A DNA stretch of 64,000 bases from the NCBI RefSeq assembly GCF_017654485.1, contig NZ_CP061095.1:256240-320239 (forward strand). Reading direction: 5' to 3'. Made by a program: the position numbers and the translations under genes. Positions 28,132 to 40,174 of this stretch are shown piece after piece. This DNA comes from Roseomonas marmotae (lineage in GTDB: Bacteria; Pseudomonadota; Alphaproteobacteria; Acetobacterales; Acetobacteraceae). The number at the start of each line of letters is the position of its first letter. Positions within the stretch are counted from its first letter, which is position 1. The notes beneath the pieces were generated by a model. The model saw only the letters and a list, made by a program, of their open reading frames with translations, made no database searches and had not been told where the DNA came from.

Positions 28132-28725
28132 TCAACCGCGCGGCGTATCGGCAAGGCGTGCGAAGGGCCCGTAGAGGTCATTCAGCTCCGTCTCCCGCGA
28201 TAGCTTGCTGTAGCGCAGCGCCGAGGCCGGCTCCTGCGGCTGCACGGCCAGCATGTGCCGCCCCTGGCGGTCCAGGAAGAGCAGGTGGCGGTGGCTGTCG
28301 CCACGATGGATCACATAGACCTGGCGCATCTCCGCCACGCGCTCGTCCAGGTCGGCCAGGGCCCGCTGGCGCCAGGCCAGCGACCATTGCTCCAGGCTCT
28401 GCGCCATGCTGGCTCCGCCCCCCGCGGCGTCCCGGGTGGTTCCGGCGGGGCGCGGAGGCGGTTCCGGGATCTCGTCCAGCAGCCGGTCCAGATCCTCCCG
28501 CAACCGGGCGATGACGGGGTTCAGCGCCGGGGAGAGCGCCTGCTGGATGTCGGAGGCCTCGGCCTCCAGCCGCATCTGCCTGCGGGTCGCCTCGTCCGTG
28601 CCGCCATAGCCGGTGAAACGGCTGGGGGCATAGCCGGGCTGCGGTTCCTGCGACGGTACGTGTTCATTGCTCATGGCGGCGGGCCCTGTACTGCCGGGCG
28701 ACGACCCGGCCTGCCCTTCCGTCAT
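28132..28725 (-). CDS. Hypothetical protein, no recognised domain
   Basis: 197 residues from the ATG at 28725 (alternative 28674). Not recognised. The N-terminal 40 residues are Gly/Ser/Pro-rich and look disordered. A central helical, charged stretch (RRQMRLEAEASDIQQALSP, then ARLREDLDRLLDEIPEPPP) leads to a compact C-terminal part with Trp- and Tyr-containing strands (QVYVIHRGDSHRHLLFLD, RHMLAVQPQEP). There is no signal peptide or membrane segment. It sits between the CoA transferase and the copper genes on the same strand with gaps of about 100 and 30 bp, so it could be read with either. Coding is supported by codon bias and frame quality only. Confidence 0.6.
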   Translation of the reverse strand: MTEGQAGSSPGSTGPAAMSNEHVPSQEPQPGYAPSRFTGYGGTDEATRRQMRLEAEASDIQQALSPALNPVIARLREDLDRLLDEIPEPPPRPAGTTRDAAGGGASMAQSLEQWSLAWRQRALADLDERVAEMRQVYVIHRGDSHRHLLFLDRQGRHMLAVQPQEPASALRYSKLSRETELNDLYGPFARLADTPRG

Positions 28726-28757
28726 GCCACCGCCTGCGTGAAGAAATGGTGGAGGGA

Positions 28758-28961
28758 CTAGCGAGTCACCCCATACCCTTCCTCCTCGATCAGGCTCACC
28801 AGCGTTTCGCGCAGCTGGCGCGTATCGGCGCGCACGATGCCGCCGGCGAGGTCTACACTGACCTCGGCACCGGGGTCCCCGGCGCGGATCGCCTGGACAA
28901 TGGCACGCGCGCAGTGCTCGCACCTCATACCCGTGACATTCAGTTCGATGGTGCCGTTCAC
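28758..28961 (-). CDS. copZ: CopZ-like heavy-metal-associated copper chaperone
   Basis: 67-residue single HMA-domain protein with the metal motif GMRCEHC at 11-17. It is expected to carry Cu(I) to the CopA ATPase and to the sensor. The glycine-rich CopZ style with E and H inside the motif is common in Proteobacteria. Its ATG overlaps the cueR stop by four bases, so it is the third gene of a copA-cueR-copZ operon. Confidence 0.92.
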   Translation of the reverse strand: MNGTIELNVTGMRCEHCARAIVQAIRAGDPGAEVSVDLAGGIVRADTRQLRETLVSLIEEEGYGVTR

Positions 28962-29346
28962 AGCGTCTTCTCCAGTTCATCGAGGATGGGACAATCGGGC
29001 CGCGCATCGCCGCAGCAATGCTCGGCCAGGTGGCGCAGGCTGCTGGCCATGGCCTGCATCGCCTGCGCCTTGCTCTCCAGCGCCGTCACATGGTCCAGCG
29101 CGATGCGGCGCACATCGGCACTGGCGCGGTTGCGGTCAGCCCAGAGTGCCAGCAGCTTCCGCACGTCTTCCAGCGGAAAGGCCAGCGCCCTGGCGTGGCG
29201 GATGAAGCGCAGGGTGGCGACATCGGCCTCATCGTAGTCGCGATAGCCATTCGCCAGCCGGCGCCCCCGCAGCAGCCCCAGTTGCTCGTAGTGGCGGATC
29301 ATCTTGGCATTGATGCCCGAGAGCTTCGCGGCGGTGCCGATGTTCA

Positions 29347-29347
<1 letters not shown>
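28958..29347 (-). CDS. cueR: MerR-family Cu(I)-responsive activator
   Basis: 129-residue CueR/HmrR-type regulator. The MerR helix-turn-helix covers NIGTAAKLSGINAKMIRHYEQLGLL in pieces, followed by NGYRDYDEADVATLRFIRHAR. The metal-binding loop has C111 and C119 (CCGDARPDCPIL), the CX7C spacing of Cu(I) sensors. An extension to 29488 is rejected as a shadow of copA. Its ATG shares one base with the copA stop (TGATG at 29345-29349), so it is coupled to copA. Its likely operator lies at 31720-31745. Confidence 0.92.
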
Positions 29348-31707
<2,360 letters not shown>

Positions 31708-31719
31708 GGCCGTCATCTG

Positions 31720-31745
31720 GGGCTTCCCATAATAGGAAGGTCAAG
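31720..31745 (-). promoter_or_regulatory. CueR/HmrR-type copper promoter
   Basis: On the minus strand, TTGACC (-35, 31744-31739) is followed by TTCCTATTATGGGAAGCCC, a 19-base spacer containing the CTTCC...GGAAG dyad of CueR/HmrR sites, then CAGATG as the -10 (31719-31714). The 19-base spacer is the MerR-family hallmark. The expected +1 is about 31707. Confidence 0.85.
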
Positions 31746-31797
31746 AGGTGGTACTGCCCGATTGACGCGGCCGGCGCGAGGAGGAACATCCCGCGCC

Positions 31798-32832
31798 ATG
31801 CAGACCTCCTCCCTCCGCACCGCCCTGCTGGCCGCCGCGCTCTTCTCAGCCCCGCTGGCCGTCCAGGCGCAGCCCGCGCAGAACCGCTTCCAGATCGTCA
31901 ACCGCACGGGGCAGGAGGCCAGCGCCGTCCATGCCGTGCATAGCGGCCGCAAGGACTGGGGCGGCAACCTGGCCCCCGGCCCCATGCCCACCGACAAAGC
32001 GCTGACCCTGCGTCCGGATGCCGATACCGGCTGCCGCTTTGACGTGCGGCTGGTGCTGCGCGATGGGAGGGAGGCGGTGAAGCGGGGGCAGGATATCTGC
32101 GCCACCCCCCGCGTGGTGCTGGAGCCCGGCGACGTACGCGGCGTGGCCCAGTCCCGGCCGACCCAGCCGGCGCCGGGGCAGCCGAACCCCAAGGCGCGCA
32201 GCGTTTCCTCCGGCACCGGCTTCGTGGTGGCGGCGGACCGGGTGCTGACCAACCAGCATGTGGTCGCTGGCTGCGACCGCGTCTTCATCCGCACCGCCGA
32301 CGGGCGGATGCTGCCCGCCGTGCCGCCCGCCAAGGTGGACGCGGCGCTGGACCTCTCGCTGCTGACGGTGCCCGGCAACCCCGGCCCGGCCCTGGCCTTC
32401 CGCGCCGGCCCGGCCGTGCGGCGGGGCGAGGGCGTGGTCGCCTATGGCTTCCCGCTGCCGGGCCTGCTCTCCTCCGACCCCAAGCTGACCCGTGGCGAGG
32501 TGAACGGGCTGAACGGGCTGGGGGACAACCCCTCCCAGTACCAGATCAGCGCGCCGGTGCAGCCCGGCAATTCCGGCGGGCCGTTGCTGGACCTGCAGGG
32601 GAATATCGTCGGCGTCGTGGTCAGCAAGCTGAATGCCGGCGCGGTCTCCCGCCGGACCGGGGACATCGCGCAGAACATCAACTTCGCCGTCAAGGGCACC
32701 GCCGCCGCCGATTTCCTGCGCCGCGCCGGACTGACGCCACAGGCGGCGGAGAGCCGCGGCCCCGAGCGGAGCGCCGCCGATGTAGGCGAGATCGCCAACC
32801 GCAGCACCGTCTTCATCCGCTGCGAGCGTTGA
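31798..32832 (+). CDS. Secreted trypsin-like serine protease
   Basis: 344-residue S1/S1C-type protease with a signal peptide (MQTSSLRTALLAAALFSAPL, cleavage near AVQA-Q). The catalytic triad is H154 (LTNQHVVAG), D185 (AALDLSLL) and S259 (PGNSGGPLLD). Residues 25-130 form an extra N-terminal domain (NRTGQEASAVHAVHSGRKDWG, with two cysteines) not found in DegP, and there is no PDZ domain. The long frame beginning at 29578 is only antisense to copA. It is divergent from copA; a role in the periplasm or outside the cell is likely. Confidence 0.88.
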   Translation: MQTSSLRTALLAAALFSAPLAVQAQPAQNRFQIVNRTGQEASAVHAVHSGRKDWGGNLAPGPMPTDKALTLRPDADTGCRFDVRLVLRDGREAVKRGQDICATPRVVLEPGDVRGVAQSRPTQPAPGQPNPKARSVSSGTGFVVAADRVLTNQHVVAGCDRVFIRTADGRMLPAVPPAKVDAALDLSLLTVPGNPGPALAFRAGPAVRRGEGVVAYGFPLPGLLSSDPKLTRGEVNGLNGLGDNPSQYQISAPVQPGNSGGPLLDLQGNIVGVVVSKLNAGAVSRRTGDIAQNINFAVKGTAAADFLRRAGLTPQAAESRGPERSAADVGEIANRSTVFIRCER

Positions 32833-32847
32833 GCTGCCGCCGCGCAA

Positions 32848-32864
32848 GACCGGGGGCCCCGGTC
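32848..32864. terminator. Bidirectional terminator-like palindrome
   Basis: Perfect palindrome GACCGGG-GGC-CCCGGTC in the 42-bp gap between the convergent protease and isochorismatase genes. Confidence 0.5.
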
Positions 32865-32874
32865 CTGCCGGGAT

Positions 32875-33486
32875 TCACCGCCAGAGTTCAAGGATCTCGG
32901 AAACGGTCCCGACCTCGACCTGCTGCCCGTAGCGGTGGCTGTAGAGCCCGAGCAGCGCGTCATGCATGGCGTCGGAAGACGAGCAGAGCGCATCCTTCGG
33001 CACGATGATGCGGTAGCCGCGGTCGACCGCGCCCATGACCGCCGCCAGAACGCAGACATCCGTCTCCGCCCCGCTGATGACGAGGGTATCCACTTGCCGC
33101 TCCCGCAGCGTCCGCTCCAGCTCGGGCGCGAACCAGGGGGAATAGACCGTCTTGTCGATGACCTGTGCCGGCGGCACGAAGCGCGCCAGATCCGGCAGCA
33201 GCTCGATCATGTCCGGCGGCAGCGCCTCCAGCGTCATGTTGGACCAGCGGCGATAGTAGTCCTTCCAGGTTCCCTCGCCCTCCCCGGGATGCTTCAGCGG
33301 GATGAAGCGGGTGAAGATCGTCCTGTCCGGATGCGCGGCCACCAGTTGCTCCACCATTGGCAGCACGCGCTTCATCCAGGGGGTGTGCCATTCCGACCCC
33401 TCGGCGAAGAGCTTCTGCATATCGACGCAGAGATGCATGCAGTTCGGGCCCAGCGGCTTGTCCTGCAGCCCATGCCTATGCGCCAC
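32875..33486 (-). CDS. Isochorismatase-family cysteine hydrolase
   Basis: 203-residue cysteine hydrolase of the isochorismatase/nicotinamidase fold. The catalytic triad is D22 (LCVDMQKLF), K112 (VIDKTVYSPW) and C145 (GAETDVCVLA). It starts with a GTG preceded by a strong GGAAGGAGA. It lies 30 bp downstream of NAD synthase on the same strand, so a nicotinamidase-like role in NAD salvage is tempting. The metal-binding histidines of PncA are not evident, though, and the function stays open. Confidence 0.85.
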   Translation of the reverse strand: MAHRHGLQDKPLGPNCMHLCVDMQKLFAEGSEWHTPWMKRVLPMVEQLVAAHPDRTIFTRFIPLKHPGEGEGTWKDYYRRWSNMTLEALPPDMIELLPDLARFVPPAQVIDKTVYSPWFAPELERTLRERQVDTLVISGAETDVCVLAAVMGAVDRGYRIIVPKDALCSSSDAMHDALLGLYSHRYGQQVEVGTVSEILELWR

Positions 33487-33516
33487 GGCGTCTCCTTCCC
33501 TGCTGATGAAGCATCG

Positions 33517-35550
33517 TCATTCCTCCGGCACGTTGCGGCGCAGCTCCTCCAGCCAAGCCGTGGCCGTGCCGTCGGAGGGCGCGCGCCAGTCGCCGCGCGG
33601 TGAGAGCGAGCCGCCCGCCGAGACCTTCGGGCCATTCGGCATGGCCGAGCGCTTGAACTGGCTGAAGCCGAAGAAGCGCGAGAGAAAGACCTCCAGCCAG
33701 TGGCGGATGGTCGCCAGGTCGTATTGCGGCCGCGCTTCCTCGGGGAAGCCGGCGGGCCAGCGCCCGCGCGCCGCGTCGCTCCAGGCGCGCCAGGCCAGGA
33801 AGGCGACCTTGGAAGGGCGGAAGCCGTAGCGCAGCGTATAGAAGAGGTGGAAATCCTGCAGCGCGTAGGGGCCGATCTTGGCCTCCGTGCTCTGCAATGC
33901 CTGCCCCTCCGCCGGCACCAGCTCCGGCGAGATCTCGGTGCCGAGGATGGAGGTGAGGATCACGCCCACCTCATCGTCGAACTGGCGGGAGGAGACGACC
34001 CAGCGGATGAGGTGCTGGATCAGCGTCTTCGGCACGCCGGAATTGACGTTGTAGTGCGACATCTGGTCGCCGACGCCATAGGTGCACCAGCCCAGCGCCA
34101 GTTCTGACAGGTCGCCCGTGCCCAGCACCATGCCGCCATGGTGGTTGGCGGCGCGGAAGAGGTAGTCGGTCCGCAGGCCCGCCTGCACATTCTCGAAAGT
34201 CACGTCATAGACCGGCTCTCCCCGCCCGAAGGGATGGCCGAGATCCTTCAGCATCTGCGTGGCGGCGGGGCGGATATCCAGCTCCTGCGCCGTCACGCCC
34301 AGGGCCTGCATCAGCGCATGGGCATTGGTGCGCGTGCCCTCGCTGGTGCCGAAGCCCGGCATGGTGAAGGCCAGGATGTCCGTGCGGGGCCGGCCCATCA
34401 GGTCCATGGCCTTGGCGGCGACGATCAGCGCCTGGGTGGAATCCAACCCGCCGGAGACGCCGATGACGATGCGCCCGCGCGTGGCGCGCAGCCGCTGGAT
34501 GAGGCCGGAGACCTGGATGTTGTAGGCCTCGTAGCAGTCCTGGTGCAGCCGCGCCGGGTCGGCGGGAACGAAGGGGAAGCGTTCCACCACCCGCTCCAGC
34601 CCCAGATCCTCCTGCGGCGGATCGAGATGGAATGTTGCTGTGCGGAAGGCGGCGGCGGGATGGGCGCGGCGGTTGTCGTCGAAGGTGCCCTGGCGCGCAC
34701 GCTCCTGCCGCAGGAGGTCGAGATCGACATCCGCCACGACGACCTGCCCCTCGGCGGGGAAGCGCTCACTTTCCGCCAGGATATTGCCGTTCTCGAAGAT
34801 CGAGACCTGCCCGTCCCAGGCGAGGTCCGTGGTGGATTCGCCCGTGCCGGCGGCGGCATAGACATAGGCGCCCAGGCAGCGCGCCGACTGCGACTGGCAG
34901 AGCAGCCGCCGCGTATCCGCCTTTCCCACGGTGATATTGCTGGCCGAGAGATTGGCCAGCACCACCGCCCCGGCCAGGGCGCCATGGGCACTGGGCGGCA
35001 CCGGCACCCAGAGATCCTCGCAGATCTCGGCATGCACGATCAGCCCCGGCAGGTCCTCGGCGGCGAAAAGCTGATCCGGGCCGAAAGGTGCCTCCTGCCC
35101 GGCATAGCGGATGCGGCCGCCTTCCGTGCCCGCGCCGCTGGCGAAATAGCGGCGCTCGTAGAATTCACGGTAGTTCGGCAGGTGCTGCTTCGGCACCACG
35201 CCCAGCAGACGGCCGCCCTGGATGGCCAGGGCGGTGTTGTAGACCCGCCCGGCATGGCGCAGCGGCGCGCCGACCAGCAGCAGCGGGCGCAGGCTGGCCG
35301 ATTGCGCGATCAGCAGCGCCGCCGCCTCTTCCACCGCGTCCAGCACAGTGTCCTGCAACAACAGGTCGTCGATGGAGTAGCCGGAGAGCGCCAGTTCCGG
35401 GAAGACGGCCACCGCCGCGCCCCGTCCATGGCATTCGCGGGCGGCGGCCAGCACGGCCTCGGCATTCGCGGCGGGGTCAGCCAGGGTGCAGCGCGTCGTG
35501 CAGGCGGCGATGCGGGCGAAACCGTGGCGATAGAGGGAAGCGAAGGTCAT
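33517..35550 (-). CDS. nadE: Glutamine-dependent NAD+ synthase
   Basis: 677-residue two-domain enzyme making NAD+ from nicotinate adenine dinucleotide with glutamine nitrogen. The N-terminal nitrilase-type glutaminase has the triad E52 ([10 protein letters not shown]), K121 ([13 protein letters not shown]) and C177 (HAEICEDLW). The C-terminal synthetase has the pyrophosphate loop SGGLDST near 365 and [16 protein letters not shown]. The length fits the long mycobacterial/TB-type form. The ATG at 35550 is preferred to the upstream GTG codons. It is followed by the isochorismatase-fold gene. Confidence 0.94.
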   Translation of the reverse strand: MTFASLYRHGFARIAACTTRCTLADPAANAEAVLAAARECHGRGAAVAVFPELALSGYSIDDLLLQDTVLDAVEEAAALLIAQSASLRPLLLVGAPLRHAGRVYNTALAIQGGRLLGVVPKQHLPNYREFYERRYFASGAGTEGGRIRYAGQEAPFGPDQLFAAEDLPGLIVHAEICEDLWVPVPPSAHGALAGAVVLANLSASNITVGKADTRRLLCQSQSARCLGAYVYAAAGTGESTTDLAWDGQVSIFENGNILAESERFPAEGQVVVADVDLDLLRQERARQGTFDDNRRAHPAAAFRTATFHLDPPQEDLGLERVVERFPFVPADPARLHQDCYEAYNIQVSGLIQRLRATRGRIVIGVSGGLDSTQALIVAAKAMDLMGRPRTDILAFTMPGFGTSEGTRTNAHALMQALGVTAQELDIRPAATQMLKDLGHPFGRGEPVYDVTFENVQAGLRTDYLFRAANHHGGMVLGTGDLSELALGWCTYGVGDQMSHYNVNSGVPKTLIQHLIRWVVSSRQFDDEVGVILTSILGTEISPELVPAEGQALQSTEAKIGPYALQDFHLFYTLRYGFRPSKVAFLAWRAWSDAARGRWPAGFPEEARPQYDLATIRHWLEVFLSRFFGFSQFKRSAMPNGPKVSAGGSLSPRGDWRAPSDGTATAWLEELRRNVPEE

Positions 35551-35653
35551 GCGATGCACCACCGGCAGCGGGAGGGGGAAGCGGGGCCGTATGGTGGCCG
35601 CCGCTTCCGTGATGTCCTATGCCCCGAACGGGCGCAAGGTTGCGTCCAGCACG

Positions 35654-36628
35654 TCAGAAGGCGCGCATCCTGACCGGAGGGCTGTCCAGCACGGTGCGCC
35701 CGAAGAGGCTGGCCACCAGTTCCACCAGCAGCCGGGCGCTGCGCCCGCGCTCGTCCAGGAAGGGATTCAGCTCCACGACGTCGAGGGAAGCGGTCAGGCC
35801 GCTGTCGGAGAGCATCTCCATGATCAGATGCGCCTCCCGGTAGGTGGCGCCACCCGGCACGGTGGTGCCGACGCCCGGCGCCAACGAGGGGTCGAGCATG
35901 TCCACGTCCAGACTGACATGCAGATGGACGCCCCGCGCCTTCCAGTCCTCGATCAGCGGCCGCATCAGCGCGGCCACGCCCTGCTCGTCGATGGCGCGCA
36001 TGTCGATGGCCTGCGCGCCATAGGCCTGCACCTGCCGGCGCTCCTCCATGTCGATCGAGCGCAGGCCGAAGATATGGACCGACCCGGGCGCCAGGGGCAC
36101 CAGCGGCCGGTCGGGAAGCAGCGGCCGCAACCGGGCATCGCCGCTCAGGAAGGCCAGCGACATGCCGTGCATGTTGCGCGACGGCGTGGTGGCGGGATTG
36201 TTGAAGTCGGCATGGGCATCGATCCAGAGCACCGCCAGTTCCCGCCCGGCTTCCTGGCAATGCCGGGCGATGCCGCTGACGCTGCCCATGGACAGCGCAT
36301 GGTCCCCGCCCAGGAAGATCGGCAGCCGGCCGCTGGCGGCCAGGGCATAGGCGCGGTTGTGGATCAGCCGCACCCAGCCCGCCACCTCCTCCAGGTTTCG
36401 GCAGGCGGCGGCATCCTCCGGGGCCAGGGAGACGCTGCGCGGGCCGGGCGGTACCAGGTCTCCGGCATCCTCCACCTCATGCCCGAGCTCCCGCAGCAGC
36501 GTCGCCAGTCCCGCGATGCGCAGCGCGGTCGGCCCCATGCGGGCGCCGGGCACGCTGGTGCCCGCATCCATCGGGATACCGAGCAGGGTCACGCGCCGCT
36601 GGCCCTCGCCGCTGTCAAACTCCAACAT
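35654..36628 (-). CDS. rocF: Arginase
   Basis: 324-residue ureohydrolase, arginine to ornithine plus urea, with a binuclear manganese site. The metal motifs are GGDHALSMG at 107-115, DAHADFN at 137-143 and SLDVDMLDP near 240. The substrate-loop region TTPSRNMHGMSLAFL matches arginase (NMHG) rather than agmatinase. TAGGAG precedes the ATG. No urease or ornithine enzymes are in the window, though the nickel importer at 56615-61506 would suit a urease elsewhere (inference). Confidence 0.93.
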   Translation of the reverse strand: MLEFDSGEGQRRVTLLGIPMDAGTSVPGARMGPTALRIAGLATLLRELGHEVEDAGDLVPPGPRSVSLAPEDAAACRNLEEVAGWVRLIHNRAYALAASGRLPIFLGGDHALSMGSVSGIARHCQEAGRELAVLWIDAHADFNNPATTPSRNMHGMSLAFLSGDARLRPLLPDRPLVPLAPGSVHIFGLRSIDMEERRQVQAYGAQAIDMRAIDEQGVAALMRPLIEDWKARGVHLHVSLDVDMLDPSLAPGVGTTVPGGATYREAHLIMEMLSDSGLTASLDVVELNPFLDERGRSARLLVELVASLFGRTVLDSPPVRMRAF

Positions 36629-36653
36629 TCAAACTCCTACGGGCGGTCAAAAA

Positions 36654-37523
36654 TCAGGCGCGCTTCTTGGGCGCGGGCTTGCTGCGCCTGGAGGGGGAGG
36701 CCTTGCGGGCGGGCGGCTTACGGGCCGGTGCCTTGCGCGGCTCGCCTTGCTTGAGGCTGTTCAGCAGCGCCGCCATCAGGTCTATCACATTCCCGCGGTC
36801 CGGTTGCTCCTCCGGCTCCGGCTCGGGCTCCAGCCCTTCCTTGCGCGCCTCGATGACCTCCCGCAGGCGGGCCTCGTAGCGGTCCTCGGTATCGGCGGGG
36901 TCGAATTCGCCCACCTGCCGCTCGATCAACTGGCGCGCCAGCTTGACCATCTCCTTGTCCGGCGTGGCTTTCGGCAGGTCCTCGAAGGCGCTGGCGGCCG
37001 GGCGCAGGTCGCTCTCCTCATGCAGCGTATGCAGCACCAGCCCGCGCCCGAGTGGCAGGATGCCCACCGCCCTTTCCCGCCGGAAGAGCACGAGGCGGGA
37101 GAGGGCCATCATGCCGCTTTCCTGCAGCGCCTCCCGCAGCACGGCATAGACATCGGCTCCCTCCTCCCCATCCGGCACCAGGTAGTAGCTGGAGTCGAAA
37201 TAGAGCGGGCCGACGGAGCCAGCCGGGACGAATTTGGCGATGGAAAGGGTGCTGCTGCTCTCGACGCGGGCGCTGTCGAAATCCTCGTCGGTGAGGACGA
37301 CGTATCTGCCCTTCTCCACCTCATAGCCGCGCGCCAGCTCACTCCGCTCGACCGCCTGGCCGGTCTCGGCATCCACGGTCTGCGTGTGGATGCGGTGCCC
37401 GGTATCAGGATTGATCAGGTGGAAATGCAGGTTGTTGCGCTCATGCCGTGCCGTGAGCAGGGCGATGCGGCAGGAGACCAGGGCCAGGCGCAGGGTGCCG
37501 CGCCAGATCGGACGGTCGCTCAT
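36654..37523 (-). CDS. ku: Ku protein of bacterial non-homologous end joining
   Basis: 289-residue prokaryotic Ku, which binds double-strand DNA ends and recruits LigD. The core begins [25 protein letters not shown] and contains [25 protein letters not shown] and [15 protein letters not shown] in pieces. The last 35 residues are a Lys/Arg/Pro/Ala tail ([18 protein letters not shown]), typical of Ku extensions that bind DNA. The ATG overlaps the ligD stop by four bases. The longer frame to 37907 is antisense noise over ligD. Confidence 0.95.
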   Translation of the reverse strand: MSDRPIWRGTLRLALVSCRIALLTARHERNNLHFHLINPDTGHRIHTQTVDAETGQAVERSELARGYEVEKGRYVVLTDEDFDSARVESSSTLSIAKFVPAGSVGPLYFDSSYYLVPDGEEGADVYAVLREALQESGMMALSRLVLFRRERAVGILPLGRGLVLHTLHEESDLRPAASAFEDLPKATPDKEMVKLARQLIERQVGEFDPADTEDRYEARLREVIEARKEGLEPEPEPEEQPDRGNVIDLMAALLNSLKQGEPRKAPARKPPARKASPSRRSKPAPKKRA

Positions 37524-40090
37524 GACTTCTCCTTGCCGCCGCGCCGGGCGGGGGATTTCCTGCCGGCGGACTTCTCTCGCGGCCGGGGCAGCGGGCGCGC
37601 GGCGGCGGCATAGCCTTTCCAGGGGTCGGGGCCATCCATTCGCCCCGGCGCCGTGCGGATGGTGAAGGCGCGGGGATCGAAGTCCTTTTCCAGTTCCTCC
37701 CAGGCCAGGGGCATGGAGACCGTGGCGCCCGGCCGCGCGCGGGGCGACCAGGCGGCGACGGCCGAGGCGGTGCGGTCGTTGCGGAGGTAGTCCAGGAAGA
37801 TGCGCCCCTTGCGGGCGCTCTTGGCCATGGTGGCCGTGTAGCGGCCGGGCGCCTGCTGGACCATCAGCTTGCAGAGCGCCTCGCAGAAGAGCCGGGCCTC
37901 CGGCCACTGCGCGCCGGGGCGCAGCGGCGTAACGACATGCAGCCCCTTGCCCCCGGTGGTCTTGACGAAACCCGCGAGGCCAAGTTCCTCCAGCCGGGCC
38001 TTCACCTCCCGCGCCGCGTCCATGACGGCGGAGAAGGCCAGCCCCTCATCCGGGTCGATGTCGAAGACCAGCCGGTCCGGGCGCTCGGTATCGTCCGCGC
38101 GCGCGCCGCCGGGGTGGATCTCCAGCACGCCGGACTGCGCCAGGGCGACCAGGGCCTCGGCGCTGTCGACCATCAGGAAGGGTTCCTCTTCACCCTTCAG
38201 CGGCACGCGCTTCAGCAGCGCCGAGGTGCCGGCGCCCGGATGGCGCTGAAAGAAGCGCGCCCCCTCGATGCCATCCGGCGCCCGCAGGAGGGAGACGAGA
38301 CGCCCGCCCGCATAGTCCAGCAGCTTCGGTGCCACGGCCGCGTAGTATTCCGCCAGGTCGCGCTTCGTCACGCCGTCCTTCGGCCAGAGCAGCTTCTCCG
38401 GGTGGCTCAGCCGCACGCCCGCGACGCTCCCGCCGCTGCCGGCCGGTGACGCAGTGCGCTTCCCCGGTGCCGGCACGGGCGGCGGGTCCTGGCCCGCGAT
38501 GGCGCCGGGCGGCTCCACCGCCTCGGCTGGCTTGTCCTCCCGCAGCCCCTTGAAGGAAGCCTGGCGGATACGCCCCTCCCCGGTCCAGCCGGCGTAGTCC
38601 ACCTCGGCCACCAGTCGCGGCTCGACCCAGTGGGCACCTCGGCGGTCGCCCGGGGCCGGGCTGGTGGCAAAGGGGGAGGTCTTGCGCGCCAGCGGCTGCA
38701 ACAACGTCTTCAGCTCCGCCGCGCGGGCGCCGGAAATGCCGGAGCCGACGCGGCCCAGATAGACCAGCCGCCCCTCCCGCCACGCGCCGAGCAACAGCGT
38801 CATATTGCCCTTGGGCCCTGTGCCATGGCCGCCGATGACGAATTCATCATTGCCCCGGCATTTCGTCTTCACCCAGTCCTCGCCCCGGCCTGAGCGGTAG
38901 GGGGCGCCCAGCCGCTTCGACACCACGCCTTCCAGCCCGGCCTGGCAGGCCGAACGAAGGATGGCATCGCCCGAGGCCGGGAAATGCTCGACATAGGTGA
39001 TCTCCGGCGGCGCGCCATCCAGCAATGCCCGAAGGGCGGCCTTGCGCTCCCGCAGCGGATGCGGGCGCCAGTCCCTGCCCGCCGATGCCAGAAGGTCGAA
39101 AGCGAAGAAGCGCAGCTCATTCGTGCGCTTGCGGTCCATGGCGGCGATCAGCGCGGCGAAGTCGGGATGCCCCTCGGCATCCGTCGCGACCAGCTCGCCA
39201 TCCAGGATACTGTCCGGCAGCCCGCCCAGCGCGGCGGCGGTTTGCGGGAAGCGATGAGTCCAGTCCTGGCCGCTGCGGGTCAGCAGCCGCGCCTTGCCGC
39301 CGGAGATCTGCGCCTGAAGCCGGTAGCCATCCAGCTTCACCTCATGCACCCAGTCGGCCCCGCCGGGCGCTTCCGGCGAGGTCGAGCACAGCTGCGGCGG
39401 GATGAATACGCCGGACGCGGCTGCGCCCTCTTCCTCTGCCGGGGCAGCGGCCTTCGCCCGCTTCGGTTTCGCCCGTCTGGGATCCGTCGTGGCAGAGGCG
39501 CCGGATTTGCCGGCGATCTCCTCCATCGAGCGGCCGGAGGCGACGGAGGTCTCCGCCGTCCCGATCAGGCTCTCGCCCTCGCCGGGGCGGGCCTCATCAT
39601 CCTTTTCCTTGATCAGCAGCCATTGCGGCTTGGTCTCGCGCCCTCGCGCGCGCATCCGCACGAGCGTCCAGCCGCCCTGCATCCGCTCCCCATGGAGGCG
39701 GAATTTCAGCTTGCCGGCGGCCATCGCGGCGGCGGGGTCGTCATCCAGGCTTTCCCAGGTGCCGCGGTCCCACAGCATCACCGTGCCGCCGCCATATTCG
39801 CCGGCGGGAATGGTGCCCTCGAACCCCGCATAATCCAGCGGATGGTCCTCCACCTGCACGGCCAGGCGCTTGTCAGCGGGGTCCAGGCTGGGGCCGCGCG
39901 TTACCGCCCAGCTTTTCAGGCTTCCATCCAGTTCCAGGCGAAAATCGAAATGCAGCCGCGTGGCGTCGTGCTTCTGCACCACGAACTGCGGAGCGCCCTT
40001 GCGGCGCCGCGCCGCCTTGCCGCGCGGCTCGGCGCTGCGGGTGAAATCGCGCTTGGCGTTGTAGCGGTCCAGACCGCCTATCTGCGGCAT
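37520..40090 (-). CDS. ligD: ATP-dependent DNA ligase D (PE-ligase-polymerase)
   Basis: 856-residue LigD. Domain order is 3'-phosphoesterase (about 25-160; [16 protein letters not shown]), ATP-dependent ligase (lysine in EVKLDGYR near 250; final motif ending DWVKTK), then an archaeo-eukaryotic primase-type polymerase (about 560-835; metal aspartates in FDIDPDEGL near 676). GGAGGGG precedes the ATG at 40090. It is coupled to ku by a four-base overlap; together they form a complete two-protein end-joining system. Confidence 0.95.
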   Translation of the reverse strand: MPQIGGLDRYNAKRDFTRSAEPRGKAARRRKGAPQFVVQKHDATRLHFDFRLELDGSLKSWAVTRGPSLDPADKRLAVQVEDHPLDYAGFEGTIPAGEYGGGTVMLWDRGTWESLDDDPAAAMAAGKLKFRLHGERMQGGWTLVRMRARGRETKPQWLLIKEKDDEARPGEGESLIGTAETSVASGRSMEEIAGKSGASATTDPRRAKPKRAKAAAPAEEEGAAASGVFIPPQLCSTSPEAPGGADWVHEVKLDGYRLQAQISGGKARLLTRSGQDWTHRFPQTAAALGGLPDSILDGELVATDAEGHPDFAALIAAMDRKRTNELRFFAFDLLASAGRDWRPHPLRERKAALRALLDGAPPEITYVEHFPASGDAILRSACQAGLEGVVSKRLGAPYRSGRGEDWVKTKCRGNDEFVIGGHGTGPKGNMTLLLGAWREGRLVYLGRVGSGISGARAAELKTLLQPLARKTSPFATSPAPGDRRGAHWVEPRLVAEVDYAGWTGEGRIRQASFKGLREDKPAEAVEPPGAIAGQDPPPVPAPGKRTASPAGSGGSVAGVRLSHPEKLLWPKDGVTKRDLAEYYAAVAPKLLDYAGGRLVSLLRAPDGIEGARFFQRHPGAGTSALLKRVPLKGEEEPFLMVDSAEALVALAQSGVLEIHPGGARADDTERPDRLVFDIDPDEGLAFSAVMDAAREVKARLEELGLAGFVKTTGGKGLHVVTPLRPGAQWPEARLFCEALCKLMVQQAPGRYTATMAKSARKGRIFLDYLRNDRTASAVAAWSPRARPGATVSMPLAWEELEKDFDPRAFTIRTAPGRMDGPDPWKGYAAAARPLPRPREKSAGRKSPARRGGKEKS

Positions 40091-40128
40091 GACACACCCC
40101 TCCGATGGCGGCGGGGCGCTGCGGCATC

Positions 40129-40155
40129 CCGCCCAGGCTATCAAAGCCTGGGCGG
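40129..40155 (-). terminator. Strong hairpin after the MATE gene
   Basis: An 11-bp perfect stem CCGCCCAGGCT/AGCCTGGGCGG with a five-base loop lies 20 bp beyond the MATE stop and 39 bp before the ligD start. It probably insulates ligD from MATE transcription. There is no T-run. Confidence 0.6.
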
Positions 40156-40174
40156 TTCGCGGGTTTCCGACGGG

